From an uncultured Lachnospiraceae bacterium (lineage in GTDB: Bacteria; Bacillota; Clostridia; Lachnospirales; Lachnospiraceae), in contig CANOLA010000020.1 in assembly GCA_947566705.1 (NCBI GenBank), positions 1-41,545 on the forward strand: a DNA stretch of 41,545 nt, read 5' to 3'. Shown here piece after piece: positions 14,452 through 23,551 of this stretch (position 1 is the stretch's first letter; each line of letters begins with the position of its first letter). A program made the translations under genes and the position numbers. Below the pieces are notes generated by a model that saw only the letters and a program-made list of their open reading frames with translations, was not told the origin of the DNA and searched no databases.

Positions 14452-16363
14452 CAGCTGTACGGACAAGAACCATGCAGCTGACAGCCCCTGCGGTTACTGT
14501 TTTTCGGACACTGCCAAGGGGCTGTATCCCGGCACGGGTACCGTCAATGTAAATCTTCCACTCCCCGTCATCCGGCAGGGGAATCTCTGCATCTGTTTTG
14601 CCGGCATTATATACTGTAAAAATCTGCTCTGTTTTATTTTTGAGTGTAAAGGCAACAAGCTGTTCGCCCAGTCCGTCCACAAAACGCAGCTTCTTTTGTA
14701 TTTTTTTTGCCTTTGCCATACGAAGCAGCGGATGGTTTTTGCGGAATGCAATCAGCCCCCTGTAATAGTCTGTCAGGGCTTCCTGCCATTCCTCCCTGTC
14801 GTAACGGATGGCGTTGGTATAAAGCGGGAGATTAAAGCTGTTTTCCGCCACCTCATCTTTACCCTCCACCGGCTTGCTTCTGGCTGCCTCCTCTCCAATC
14901 AGGAAAAACGGTACTCCCTGCGAAGTAAAAACAATGGCTGCCGCCAGCCGGTTCATTGCCAGTTTCTGCTCCCTGTCTGCATCCGGACAGGAAACAGATA
15001 ATTTATCCCAGAGTGTCAGATTGTCATGGCAGGATACATAGCTTATGGTTTTTTCCGGACTTTCTGCCCATGGTCCGGCTGAATACGCATACTGTCTGTA
15101 ATCCACCTGCGGATGCCATACGGATGCAGTCACGCCGAAGCGCATGGCGTTTTCCAGGTTCTTTTGTCCGTTTACGAACCCCCGTTCTGTAAGGTTAAAA
15201 ACATGTCCCCTGACATTATCCCTGATATCATCTGAAAACATACCAATTCCGTCCAGAAGTCTTGCATTCTGCTTTAATGCACGGTCATAATACGGAATCG
15301 TGGAATCACCCCCGGTCCATCCCTCCCCGTATAGTACAATGTCCGGCCGGATTTCCTTCAGGCGTGCGCTTAATTCATTCATGGTTTCAATATCCAGAAC
15401 ACCCATCAGATCAAACCGGAATCCGTCCACATGGTATTCATTCACCCAGTAACAGACGGAATCCACAATATATTTACGCATCATCGGCTGTTCTGACGCC
15501 ACTTCATTGCCGCAGGCGGAAGCGTCGGAATAACCGTCTTTATTTTTCCGGTAATAGTAATCCGGCTCACATTTCTGGAAACAGCTGTTTAAATCATAGG
15601 TATGGTTGTATACCACATCAAGAATCACACCAATACCTGCTTTGTGAAACGCAGCCACCATTTCCTTGAATTCCCGCACACGTACCTCACCGTGAAACGG
15701 GTCCGTGGAATATGATCCTTCCGGCACGTTGTAATTTACGGGATCATATCCCCAGTTATACTGCTTCTTTTCAGGGCATGCCTCATCCACACTGCCAAAA
15801 TCGTATGCAGGCATAATCTGCACATGGGTAATCCCAAGCTCTTTTAAATAATCAAATCCGGTCGGTTTCCCGGCGGCATTTTTTGTGCCTGCTTCCACCA
15901 GTCCCGGATATTTCCCCGGAAATCCGGAATTTGCTGATGCATCCGCTGTCACATCAGCCACCGAAATCTCTGTGATAACCATATCCGTCCGGTGCTTTAC
16001 GAAAGGTCCCCTGTCCGTTTCAAATCCCGGCGGGTCTGTCTCCCCAAGATCAAGAACCATGCTGCGCTGTCCGTTTACACCTGTGGCTACAGAATACGGG
16101 TCCTGGGTTTCCACAGCTGTTCCTTCCCTTACCAGTTCGTAGGTATAATATGTGTGGTTTAAATCCCCCTGCACATCCAAAAACCATGTCCCCTGTACAT
16201 CCCGTTTCATAGCCAGGGTTTCTTTCAGGCAGTCGCCGTCTCCTTCCTGAAACAGCTTCAGCCTGACCTCATCCGCCGTTGGCGCCCATAAACGGAATGC
16301 TGTATGGTTTTTTTCATAAACAGCTCCCAGATCATTTCCTGAATAGTAGATATTCTGATCCAT
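14441..16363 (-). CDS. pulA: Type I pullulanase (alpha-1,6 debranching enzyme, GH13)
   Basis: 640 residues, typical for a cytosolic type I pullulanase without extra carbohydrate-binding domains. An N-terminal CBM48-like domain (FRLWAPTADEVRLKLF, about 22-37) is followed by the catalytic barrel. The type I signature YNWGYDPVNYNVPEGSYSTD is present. Catalytic residues are visible as Asp in DGFRFDLMG, Glu in LYGEGWTGG and Asp in VSCHDNLTLWD. The usual family motif before the barrel (like YELHVRDFS) reads ITEISVADVT here, a mild divergence. No signal peptide, so it acts inside the cell on branched dextrins, feeding MalQ. A consensus promoter and three phased repeats lie upstream, and GGAGGAGGG precedes ATG. 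The stop overlaps the convergent CLC gene by 11 bases. Confidence 0.95.
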   Translation of the reverse strand: MDQNIYYSGNDLGAVYEKNHTAFRLWAPTADEVRLKLFQEGDGDCLKETLAMKRDVQGTWFLDVQGDLNHTYYTYELVREGTAVETQDPYSVATGVNGQRSMVLDLGETDPPGFETDRGPFVKHRTDMVITEISVADVTADASANSGFPGKYPGLVEAGTKNAAGKPTGFDYLKELGITHVQIMPAYDFGSVDEACPEKKQYNWGYDPVNYNVPEGSYSTDPFHGEVRVREFKEMVAAFHKAGIGVILDVVYNHTYDLNSCFQKCEPDYYYRKNKDGYSDASACGNEVASEQPMMRKYIVDSVCYWVNEYHVDGFRFDLMGVLDIETMNELSARLKEIRPDIVLYGEGWTGGDSTIPYYDRALKQNARLLDGIGMFSDDIRDNVRGHVFNLTERGFVNGQKNLENAMRFGVTASVWHPQVDYRQYAYSAGPWAESPEKTISYVSCHDNLTLWDKLSVSCPDADREQKLAMNRLAAAIVFTSQGVPFFLIGEEAARSKPVEGKDEVAENSFNLPLYTNAIRYDREEWQEALTDYYRGLIAFRKNHPLLRMAKAKKIQKKLRFVDGLGEQLVAFTLKNKTEQIFTVYNAGKTDAEIPLPDDGEWKIYIDGTRAGIQPLGSVRKTVTAGAVSCMVLVRTAVKS

Positions 16364-16400
16364 TCCATCCCTCCTCCCAAAATCAGATCTTCAAAAAACT

Positions 16401-16430
16401 TTTCGTAATCTTTCGTATTTTTTCGTAATT
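16401..16430. repeat. Three 10-bp phased direct repeats at the pulA transcription start
   Basis: Plus-strand units TTTCGTAATC, TTTCGTATTT and TTTCGTAATT are exactly adjacent at 16401-16430, repeating once per helical turn. On the minus strand they follow the pulA -10 box directly and cover about +1 to +30. This is a typical place for a repressor operator. The regulator is unknown. Confidence 0.75.
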
Positions 16431-16432
16431 TA

Positions 16433-16461
16433 ATTATATTTTACTTACCCCTGTATGTAAA
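16433..16461 (-). promoter_or_regulatory. pulA promoter
   Basis: On the minus strand, TTTACA (16461-16456), a 17-base spacer and a perfect TATAAT (16438-16433). The ATG is 70 bases downstream. The phased repeats at 16401-16430 follow it immediately. Confidence 0.85.
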
Positions 16462-16505
16462 TTGGAATTTTCACTAACTTTTTCTTTGTTTTTTGTGTAA
16501 AAAGA

Positions 16506-17513
16506 CTAATTTGAAAACCGCACCATCGCTTCAAGGGTCTGCAGCGCCTTTCCGGAATCAATGGCAGCCGCGGCAAGCTTTATTCCCTCTTCAATGCTTT
16601 CTGCCGCCCCGCCCGTATAAAGTGCGGCCCCGGCATTAAGCAGCACAATGTCACGCTTTGCCCCTGTTTCCTTTCCGCCCAGGATATTCCTTGTAATCTG
16701 TGCATTCACAGTCCCGTCGCCGCCCCTTAATTCTTCCAGACTGCACCTGGTTAAGGAAAACTGTTCCGGTGTGATGGTATAAACTTCTATTCTGCCGTCT
16801 TTTATTTCGCCAACAGTCGTTTCACCTGTCAGGGTAATCTCATCCATGTTGTCCTCGCCGCTGACGATAAGCCCCCGCTCCACACCAAGCCCGGACATAA
16901 CTTTTGCAATTGTTTCAACAAGTGAGGGACTGTACACGCCTACCAGCATTTTTTTCGCGCGTGAAGGATTGGAAAGGGGACCTAATATATTAAATACGGT
17001 GCGGATGCCAAGCTGGTTTCTGACCGGTCCGACATATTTCATGCACGGATTGAAATGCGGCGCAAACATAAAACCGATTCCGGCATGTTCCACACACTTT
17101 TCCACAACCTCCGGGTCTGCGGAAATATTTACCCCAAGGGCTTCCAGCACATCCCCCGCCCCGCTTTTTGAAGAAATTGAACGGTTCCCGTGCTTTGCCA
17201 CCGGAACGCCTGCCGCCGCCACAACAAAGGCGGAGGTGGTGGAGATATTAAATGTAAATGTGCTGTCCCCGCCTGTTCCTACCAGGTCAAGATAGTTGCC
17301 GGTATGCGGGCTGATGGTATTTGCCTTTCCACGAAGCACCGTTGCAAATCCCAGGATTTCATCTACTGTTTCCCCTTTCATGCGGAGTCCCGTAAGCAGC
17401 GCCGCAGTCTGAGCCTCCGTTGTCCGGCCGGTTAATATCAGTTCTGCTGCGTGCTCTGCCTGTATACGGGTTAAGTTTCTGTTCTCTGCTACTGCTGTAA
17501 TTGCTGCTTTCAT
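16506..17513 (-). CDS. trpD: Anthranilate phosphoribosyltransferase
   Basis: 335 residues, the family length. Joins anthranilate to PRPP, the second step of tryptophan synthesis. Motifs include the PRPP-binding loop LVGTGGDSTFTFNIST (around residue 79), KHGNRSISSKSGAGDVLE (about 107-124), and MFAPHFNPCMKYVGPVRNQL. AGGAGG lies just before ATG, and the gene starts 31 bases after the trpA stop on the same strand. Its position is unusual: in most Firmicutes trpD follows trpE/trpG, but here it is the last gene, after trpA. No clear terminator was found downstream; the pulA promoter region begins within the next 75 bases beyond the gap. Confidence 0.97.
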   Translation of the reverse strand: MKAAITAVAENRNLTRIQAEHAAELILTGRTTEAQTAALLTGLRMKGETVDEILGFATVLRGKANTISPHTGNYLDLVGTGGDSTFTFNISTTSAFVVAAAGVPVAKHGNRSISSKSGAGDVLEALGVNISADPEVVEKCVEHAGIGFMFAPHFNPCMKYVGPVRNQLGIRTVFNILGPLSNPSRAKKMLVGVYSPSLVETIAKVMSGLGVERGLIVSGEDNMDEITLTGETTVGEIKDGRIEVYTITPEQFSLTRCSLEELRGGDGTVNAQITRNILGGKETGAKRDIVLLNAGAALYTGGAAESIEEGIKLAAAAIDSGKALQTLEAMVRFSN

Positions 17514-17544
17514 TTATTTTTCCTCCTGACTTTTTATGATATCT

Positions 17545-18339
17545 TTACAATTCGTTTAACTCTTTCTTAAATGCAGTACAGTACTCTTTCGCTGTCTGTG
17601 CGCTGAAACCGCTTTCCCTCATAAGGCTGATAAAATGCGAACCTACAATTGCACCGTCTATGATATCCTTCATTGGCCTGACATCCTCTGCCCTGTGGAT
17701 GCCGAATCCCATCATTACCGGAACTCCTGACACCTGTTTCACATGGGAAAGATAGTTTATCACCTCTTTGTGAAAATTTCCTTCCTGCCCGGTCACTCCC
17801 ATGGAAGAAACACAGTAAACGAACCCTCTTGCATGCTCCAGTATCTTTTCCACACGTCCTGCCGACACCGGGGACACTAACTGGATAAGAATGGTCTCAT
17901 CACAGCCTGCCAGCACTTCCAGAAGCTCCTCCTGCTCTTCAAACGGGAGGTCCGGGATAATCAGTCCGTCCACACCTGATTTTTTACATTCATCTGCAAA
18001 TGCATCCAGTCCGTAATGAAGTATGGTATTGTAATACATCATAAATACAACCGGAATCTCCACACCCCCGCCGCGCAGCTCTTTTAAACATGCAAATGTC
18101 TTTTCCAGGTTTGCTCCTCCAAGAATCGCATCATAGGATGCTTTCTGAATCACCGGACCATCCGCCACCGGATCGGAAAACGGAATGCCAAGCTCGATAA
18201 TGTCCGTTCCAGCCTGCTCCTGCGCCTTTATGATTTCCTTTGTTTTACTGTAATCCGGCAGTCCTGCCGTCATATATGTGATAAATGCCTTTTCTTTCTT
18301 CTCCTGCAGCACGGCAAGAGTCTTTTCAATTCGATTCAT
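17545..18339 (-). CDS. trpA: Tryptophan synthase alpha chain
   Basis: 264 residues. Cleaves indole-3-glycerol phosphate to indole and passes it to TrpB through the complex tunnel. The catalytic Glu is in DIIELGIPFSDPVADGPVIQ (about residue 49) and the catalytic Asp lies in the same stretch (SDPVADGP). The phosphate-binding end VPVMMGFGIHRAEDV and DGAIVGSHFI are also present. AAGGAGG precedes the start, 15 bases after the trpB stop, indicating tight coupling with its partner subunit. Confidence 0.98.
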   Translation of the reverse strand: MNRIEKTLAVLQEKKEKAFITYMTAGLPDYSKTKEIIKAQEQAGTDIIELGIPFSDPVADGPVIQKASYDAILGGANLEKTFACLKELRGGGVEIPVVFMMYYNTILHYGLDAFADECKKSGVDGLIIPDLPFEEQEELLEVLAGCDETILIQLVSPVSAGRVEKILEHARGFVYCVSSMGVTGQEGNFHKEVINYLSHVKQVSGVPVMMGFGIHRAEDVRPMKDIIDGAIVGSHFISLMRESGFSAQTAKEYCTAFKKELNEL

Positions 18340-18354
18340 TTTTCCTAACCTCCT

Positions 18355-19542
18355 TTAATTCAGGTAGCCTTTTCCATCCAGGTAATCCGCAATGGTGTTT
18401 ACATCCTTGTCGCCGCGTCCGGACAGACAGATTATCATGCTTTGTGTTTCTGTCATCTCTTCTGCTTTTTTCATTGCATAGGCAATGGCGTGTGCACTTT
18501 CAATCGCCGGAATTATGCCCTCCAGCTTGCAAAGCTCAAGCAGCGCATCCATCGCTTCCGTATCCGTAATGGAGACATACTTTGCGCGTCCGCTGTCACG
18601 CAGGTACGCATGCTCCGGTCCCACGCCCGGATAATCAAGCCCTGCGGAAATGGAATGGGCAAGCTGGATGTTTCCGTCCGTATCCTGCAAAAGGTAGGAT
18701 TTCATTCCATGCAGCACGCCCGGCTCACCAAGTGCCATTGCAGAAGCATGTTTTCCGCTTGATATCCCGCAGCCTGCGGCTTCCACCCCGATTAACTCAA
18801 CGTCCTTTTCATCAATGAAATCCGCAAACATACCAATGGAATTGGAACCTCCGCCCACACAGGCAATCACGGCATCGGGATTCTTCCCCTCCGCCTTTTT
18901 ATGCTGTATTTTTGCCTCACGGCTGATTACGCTCTGGAACTCTTTTACCATCTTCGGATACGGATAAGGTCCCACCGCAGAACCAATGATATAAAAGGTA
19001 TCCTCGGCTGTTTTTGCCCATGCACGGATGGCCTCGTTGGTTGCATCCTTTAAGGTATTGCTCCCGGATTCGACGGAAACAACAGATGCTCCCAGCATTT
19101 CCATACGCATCACGTTTAACCGCTGCCTTTGCATATCCTCTTTTCCCATGTAAATAGTACACTCCATGCCAAAAAGGGCTGCTCCTGTCGCTGTTGCCAC
19201 ACCATGCTGTCCGGCGCCTGTCTCCGCAATGACCTTTGTCTTGCCCATACGTCTTGCCAGAAGAATCTGTCCCATCACATTGTTGATCTTATGGGCGCCG
19301 GTATGGTTCAAATCCTCGCGCTTTAAGTAAATCTTCGTTTTATATTTCTCCGAGAGCCGCTCTGCAAAATAAAGAGGAGTTTCCCGTCCCACATACTGTC
19401 TTAAGTAATAATGGTACTGTTCCATAAATTCCGGATCCTTTATGGCAGCTTCAAATGCCGCATCCAGTTCCTCCAGTGTGTTCATCAGTGATTCTGATAC
19501 AAACTGTCCGCCAAATTCTCCATAATACGCTTTACTGTTCAT
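18355..19542 (-). CDS. trpB: Tryptophan synthase beta chain
   Basis: 395 residues, PLP-dependent enzyme that condenses indole with serine. The PLP lysine lies in [15 protein letters not shown] (about residue 87); [12 protein letters not shown] and the phosphate-binding [12 protein letters not shown] are present, and the C-terminus carries LSGRGDKDV. This is the standard TrpB1 form that pairs with TrpA. The start codon lies inside the end of trpF, with an 11-base overlap and AGGAAAGG upstream, so translation is coupled. Confidence 0.98.
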   Translation of the reverse strand: MNSKAYYGEFGGQFVSESLMNTLEELDAAFEAAIKDPEFMEQYHYYLRQYVGRETPLYFAERLSEKYKTKIYLKREDLNHTGAHKINNVMGQILLARRMGKTKVIAETGAGQHGVATATGAALFGMECTIYMGKEDMQRQRLNVMRMEMLGASVVSVESGSNTLKDATNEAIRAWAKTAEDTFYIIGSAVGPYPYPKMVKEFQSVISREAKIQHKKAEGKNPDAVIACVGGGSNSIGMFADFIDEKDVELIGVEAAGCGISSGKHASAMALGEPGVLHGMKSYLLQDTDGNIQLAHSISAGLDYPGVGPEHAYLRDSGRAKYVSITDTEAMDALLELCKLEGIIPAIESAHAIAYAMKKAEEMTETQSMIICLSGRGDKDVNTIADYLDGKGYLN

Positions 19543-20200
19543 AACTTTTTACCTTTCCTGTGAATTCTTTTATCATGTTTTTACTTTTTCCGGTATATCC
19601 TTCCATGCATTCCTCAACGCCGGAGCTGACATCCACGACATCCGGTGAAAAAATACGGATGCCATCCTGCACATTGCCAGCGTTTAAGCCTCCCGCAAGA
19701 ATGAATTTCCTGCCTGAAAATATACCGCTCTGCCATCGCATGTCTTCATTCCATAAAAACGGCTTTCCGCTCCCATACTCCGCAGAATCCACCACAATTC
19801 CCCTGACCTTTTCCAAAAGCTCCTCCGGCAGTTTGTCAAAGGCTTTTAATTTCTCTTCCAGAAGCACCCGGTCTGTGATATTCACAGCCGCCCATACCGG
19901 AAGCCTGGCTTCTGCAAGCGCTTCCTCTGAAAGATTTCCATGAATCTGCAAAATATCAAAGCCTGCCTGCTGCAGCTTCCTGACTTTTGCTGCATCCGGT
20001 GATACCATAACCGCAACTTTTTTTATATTCTGATTTAATTCTTTAAATATTTCCTTTGCCTTCGAAATTTCTATATTTCTTTTGCTTTTTTCATGGAATA
20101 CAAAGCCTGCATAATCCACTCCCGCATCATTCAGGTAAGCCGCTTCCCCGGTATTTTTGATACCGCAAATTTTAATTTTTACTTTTTTCACGTTACTCAT
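19532..20200 (-). CDS. trpF: Phosphoribosylanthranilate isomerase
   Basis: 222 residues, slightly longer than usual. Converts phosphoribosylanthranilate to CdRP in the third step. The catalytic Cys is in [13 protein letters not shown] (about residue 12), and the catalytic Asp is in [27 protein letters not shown] and [11 protein letters not shown], then VVDVSSGVE, complete the phosphate-binding signature. It lies between trpC (29-base gap) and trpB (11-base overlap). Confidence 0.97.
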   Translation of the reverse strand: MSNVKKVKIKICGIKNTGEAAYLNDAGVDYAGFVFHEKSKRNIEISKAKEIFKELNQNIKKVAVMVSPDAAKVRKLQQAGFDILQIHGNLSEEALAEARLPVWAAVNITDRVLLEEKLKAFDKLPEELLEKVRGIVVDSAEYGSGKPFLWNEDMRWQSGIFSGRKFILAGGLNAGNVQDGIRIFSPDVVDVSSGVEECMEGYTGKSKNMIKEFTGKVKSYEQ

Positions 20201-20229
20201 CTTCTTTTCCAGTTAAATTTATTTCTGTT

Positions 20230-21018
20230 TTAGTTTTCTTCAAAGATATTTTTCCAGTGTTTTGCCAGTTTCCTGGGATTTTCTGATTCCATAAATGCCC
20301 TCCCGATTAAAAACGCATCCACACCGCATTCCCGCAAAAACCGTACATCTGCATCCCCCATAATACCGCTTTCCGCTACCATGACTTTATCCTCGGGTAT
20401 GTATTTACGGAGCCGTTTTGTATTTTCAAGTGTAATGGAGAAGTCCTTTAAGTTCCGGTTGTTCACACCTATGATACGCGGAGCGATTTTCATGGCACGT
20501 TCGATTTCCTGTTCATCATGGGTTTCAACGAGAACATCCAGTTCCAGTTCCCGTGCGAGCTGGTAAAAATCATGCATCTGCACATCATCCAGTATCGCCG
20601 TAATGAAAAGTACTGCATCCGCCCCGATGGCCTTTGCTTCATAAAACTGGTACTCATCAATCATAAAATCCTTGCGCAGCAGCGGCAGGGGCGATTTTTC
20701 ACGAATCTGCTTTAAATACTCTGTATTCCCATGAAAATGGTCCTCCTCCGTCAGGCAGGAAATAGCGTCCACCGATTCATTGTATTCTCCGATGCGTTCC
20801 ATCAGGTCAATGCTGCTGTTGATGGTTCCAAGACTTGGGGAAGCCTTTTTAAATTCCCCGATAATGGAAAGTCCTGTTTTTTTCAGGTTCTCATAAAAGC
20901 AGTCTCTTCTTCCTGTCTTCGTTTCTGATGCAAGACGTATCATTTCCCCTTCTGAAATACGCGCCCTGTGCTCTGCAAGGCGTTTTTTCTTATCCTCTAC
21001 AATCTCGTCTAATATCAT
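20230..21018 (-). CDS. trpC: Indole-3-glycerol phosphate synthase
   Basis: 262 residues, single-domain enzyme that closes the indole ring. MILDEIVEDKKKRLAE opens the protein as in most TrpC; IIGEFKKASPSLG holds a catalytic Lys, LLRKDFMIDEYQFYEAKAIG a second Lys, and IGVNNRNLKDFSI plus VAESGIM and DAFLIGRAFM the phosphate site. AGGAGGG precedes ATG, 22 bases after trpG. trpC and trpF are separate genes here rather than fused. Confidence 0.98.
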   Translation of the reverse strand: MILDEIVEDKKKRLAEHRARISEGEMIRLASETKTGRRDCFYENLKKTGLSIIGEFKKASPSLGTINSSIDLMERIGEYNESVDAISCLTEEDHFHGNTEYLKQIREKSPLPLLRKDFMIDEYQFYEAKAIGADAVLFITAILDDVQMHDFYQLARELELDVLVETHDEQEIERAMKIAPRIIGVNNRNLKDFSITLENTKRLRKYIPEDKVMVAESGIMGDADVRFLRECGVDAFLIGRAFMESENPRKLAKHWKNIFEEN

Positions 21019-21040
21019 TTGTATCCCTCCTGTGTGTACA

Positions 21041-21613
21041 TCAGTCCGCAGCGCATGTCAGAAAGTTTTCTATCATGCGTTTCCCATGCTCTGTATATAT
21101 GGATTCCGGATGAAACTGGAGTCCGGTCACCGGGTATTTTCTGTGGCTGACTGCCATAATCTCACCGTCCTTTGTTCTTGCTGTCACACGCAGACACTCC
21201 GGCAGGCCGGCATCCTGCAGCGCAAGCGAATGATAGCGCGCCACTTTAACTGCTGTATCTATTCCTGCAAAAATACCAGTTCCGTCATGCTCAATAACCG
21301 ACTGTTTTCCATGGAACAGTTCTTTTGCATAGCTTACTGTGCCGCCTAATGCCTCCCCAATGCACTGGTGTCCCAGGCAGATGCCTAAAATCGGTTTCTT
21401 TCCGGTAAATTCCCGGACTACTTCCATACAGATTCCGGCTTCCTTCGGACTTTTGGGTCCGGGCGATAATACAATCCGCTCAGGCGCCAGTTCTTTTATT
21501 TCATCAATGGTAATCCGGTCATTTCTTACAACCCTGATATCAGAGTTAAATATGCCGATATACTGGTACAGGTTATAAGTAAATGAATCATAGTTATCTA
21601 TCAGCAGAATCAT
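21041..21613 (-). CDS. trpG: Anthranilate synthase component II (glutamine amidotransferase)
   Basis: 190 residues from ATG 21613, which overlaps the trpE stop as ATGA and follows a perfect AAGGAGG; a longer in-frame reading upstream is not used. Class I amidotransferase supplying ammonia to TrpE. MILLIDNYDSFTYNLYQYIG is the typical start, the nucleophile Cys lies in PILGICLGHQCIGEALGG, and the His/Glu pair is in GLQFHPESIYTEHG. The same subunit may also serve folate synthesis, but no pabB-like second gene is in the window. Confidence 0.97.
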   Translation of the reverse strand: MILLIDNYDSFTYNLYQYIGIFNSDIRVVRNDRITIDEIKELAPERIVLSPGPKSPKEAGICMEVVREFTGKKPILGICLGHQCIGEALGGTVSYAKELFHGKQSVIEHDGTGIFAGIDTAVKVARYHSLALQDAGLPECLRVTARTKDGEIMAVSHRKYPVTGLQFHPESIYTEHGKRMIENFLTCAAD

Positions 21614-23079
21614 AACTTTTCCTCCTTCTCTGTCAGGGTTCTGGCAAGCGCCATGACTTTGTTGCAGCACTCCGTGTATTCGTTTTCCGGAACAGAGTCC
21701 GCCACAATGCCGGCGCCTGCCTGCAGATACACATAACGGCCTTTTTTAATCATGGTACGAATGGTAATGCAAAAATCCATGTCCCCGGAAAAATCTACAT
21801 ACCCGGTAGCTCCGCCGTACAGTCCGCGCCGCACGCTTTCCAGCTCATCAATAATTTCCATGGCACGGATCTTTGGTGCACCGCTTAAGGTTCCTGCTGG
21901 TAAAAATGAAGAAACCAAATCAAGCGGATGAAATTCGCCTTTTTTGCGTCCTTCCACCATGGAGACAATATGCATAACATGCGAATAATTCTGCACTCCC
22001 ATGAACTGTGTTACCTTGACTGTCCCGAACTCGCTGATACGCCCCATATCATTTCTTGCCAGGTCCACAAGCATGACATGTTCAGCGCGCTCCTTCTCAT
22101 CAGCAAGCAGTTCATCCCTTAAAAGTGCATCCTCTTTTTCGTCTTTGCCGCGTTTTCTCGTTCCTGCAATCGGACAGGTAAACACTCTGTTGCCCCTCTG
22201 CTTTACCACCATCTCCGGCGAGCTTCCGATCACTTCAAATTCCCCGTAATTAAAGTAATACAGATACGGCGACGGATTCAGTTCACGCAGCTGCTTATAC
22301 AGTGCAAACCCGCTCTGTCCCGTTTCAATCGTCCATCTCTGTGATAACACCGTCTGGAAAATATGTCCTTCACGGATGTATTCCTTAATTTTTTCCACCT
22401 TTTTACTGTACTGTTCAAGGGTATCGGACTTTTTAACAATTACTCCGTCATGAACAAAAGCTAACGGCGCTGCTGTTTTTCCCTTTTCTTTATTCAGGGC
22501 GCCTTCAATTAGTTTTTCGGCCTCTTCCAGGCTGTTTTTCCTTCCCTCACTGCTGTCCTCTCCTAATATAACGGCCGTCAGTGTTTCCGCTTCATGGTCA
22601 ACAAGAATGAATTTTGTCATCAGCATCATCTGAATGGTCTCAATTCCGATTTCATCCGGGTTTTCATCCGGCAGGTTCTCGGTATACCTCACGAAGTCAT
22701 AACCCAGGTTTCCTACCAGTCCTCCGGTAAAGGACAGTTCATCATTGTCCTTTATAATCTCAAAGGAACTGTAATATTCCTTCAAAAGCTCTATTGGATT
22801 TCCATTTCTGACCTCCTTTCTTCCATCAGCCTTTTGGATAACAAGCGAGTTTTTTTCAGAAGTAATTATTTCCTCCGGCTCCCTTCCAAGAAAGGTATAG
22901 CGGTCATAATTTTTGTCATAGCTCTCCAGCAGAAAGCCCTTTTTGTCACCCACCAGGTTTTCATACATTCCTACAGAGGTTTCCCGGACGATACTGACTG
23001 TCTTTTTATAAACCCTTAATTTCCTTTTCATATTCTGTACCATATCCTGATTTTTCCTTTCTTTAAATAATGTTTCCAT
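21610..23079 (-). CDS. trpE: Anthranilate synthase component I
   Basis: 489 residues, first committed enzyme of tryptophan synthesis, using chorismate and ammonia. LLESYDKN near the N-terminus matches the LLES tryptophan-feedback element, so allosteric inhibition by tryptophan is expected. The catalytic C-terminal half shows SPEMVVKQRGNRVFTCPIAG, MLVDLARNDMGR and LPAGTLSGAPKIRAMEIID. The first ATG (23079) abuts the T run of the leader terminator; the AGGGA of its SD lies in the terminator stem, seven bases upstream. A start at ATG 23043 (12 codons later, after AAAGGA) is a real alternative because conserved sequence begins only further on. First gene of the trp operon. Confidence 0.96.
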   Translation of the reverse strand: METLFKERKNQDMVQNMKRKLRVYKKTVSIVRETSVGMYENLVGDKKGFLLESYDKNYDRYTFLGREPEEIITSEKNSLVIQKADGRKEVRNGNPIELLKEYYSSFEIIKDNDELSFTGGLVGNLGYDFVRYTENLPDENPDEIGIETIQMMLMTKFILVDHEAETLTAVILGEDSSEGRKNSLEEAEKLIEGALNKEKGKTAAPLAFVHDGVIVKKSDTLEQYSKKVEKIKEYIREGHIFQTVLSQRWTIETGQSGFALYKQLRELNPSPYLYYFNYGEFEVIGSSPEMVVKQRGNRVFTCPIAGTRKRGKDEKEDALLRDELLADEKERAEHVMLVDLARNDMGRISEFGTVKVTQFMGVQNYSHVMHIVSMVEGRKKGEFHPLDLVSSFLPAGTLSGAPKIRAMEIIDELESVRRGLYGGATGYVDFSGDMDFCITIRTMIKKGRYVYLQAGAGIVADSVPENEYTECCNKVMALARTLTEKEEKL

Positions 23080-23080
23080 T

Positions 23081-23117
23081 AAAAAATCCCTGGCATAACA
23101 AACTGTTATGCCAGGGA
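23081..23117 (-). terminator. Regulated terminator of the trp T-box
   Basis: TCCCTGGCATAACA (23117-23104) pairs with TGTTATGCCAGGGA (23100-23087) around a three-base loop and is followed by six T on the minus strand. It ends one base before the first trpE ATG, so the trpE ribosome site lies inside its 3-prime arm. Confidence 0.95.
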
Positions 23118-23475
23118 CGATCGTACAATACCATACTTACCGTGGTGCCACCCTTTTCGCTGCATAAAAGGATTTTTCCATACAAACCGGACATACTTCC
23201 TCAGTATGGAGCTGTACATAAAAAAGCAGATACTCCCGCATCGGAAATATCTGCCACCAATTACGCAACCTCTGTGATACGGGGATAAACTATCCCGATA
23301 TCCATGCCCCTGTAACGTGGGGAAACGGCATAAGCTACTAATATATGGTTCATATATATTCACCCTGCATCTAACGAATCCATTCCGAACAGACTATCCT
23401 GCCAGCTCCCACCACCGCTGGCTCTCTGTGAAGAAACTCACCTGACGTACTTACCTTCGCTCACTGATTTTATCA
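23081..23475 (-). promoter_or_regulatory. Tryptophan T-box riboswitch leader
   Basis: The leader runs on the minus strand from near 23475 to the trpE start. The T-box core AGGGTGGCACCACGG is at 23154-23140. Its UGGC bulge would pair with a GCCA tRNA end, matching the G discriminator of tRNA-Trp. The stem I region has AGAGAGCC and GGTGGTGGGA distal-loop sequence, then the specifier codon TGG (tryptophan) at 23382-23380 in GGAATGGATTCG. A stem III-like hairpin, GCAGATA/TATCTGC, lies near 23254-23226. Uncharged tRNA-Trp should favour the antiterminator and allow trp expression. Confidence 0.95.
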
Positions 23476-23505
23476 TATTAATATCTGCTTCAAATTTACA
23501 ATAAT

Positions 23506-23534
23506 AGTTTATGCCATTTCACCCGGAATGTCAA
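23506..23534 (-). promoter_or_regulatory. trp operon promoter
   Basis: On the minus strand, a perfect TTGACA (23534-23529), a 17-base spacer and TAAACT (23511-23506). Transcription would start near 23499, giving a leader of about 420 bases. It sits only 18 bases past the stop of the upstream diguanylate cyclase gene. Confidence 0.8.
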
Positions 23535-23551
23535 CTGTTTTTTAAATTTTT

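Noticed and set aside
16396-16430. CRISPR-like array in the repeats upstream of pulA
   Set aside because: The units are only 10 bases, have no spacers and number three; this fits an operator.
21614-21670. 19-residue N-terminal extension of TrpG
   Set aside because: It overlaps trpE coding; ATG 21613 has a perfect SD and gives the conserved MILLIDNYDSF start.
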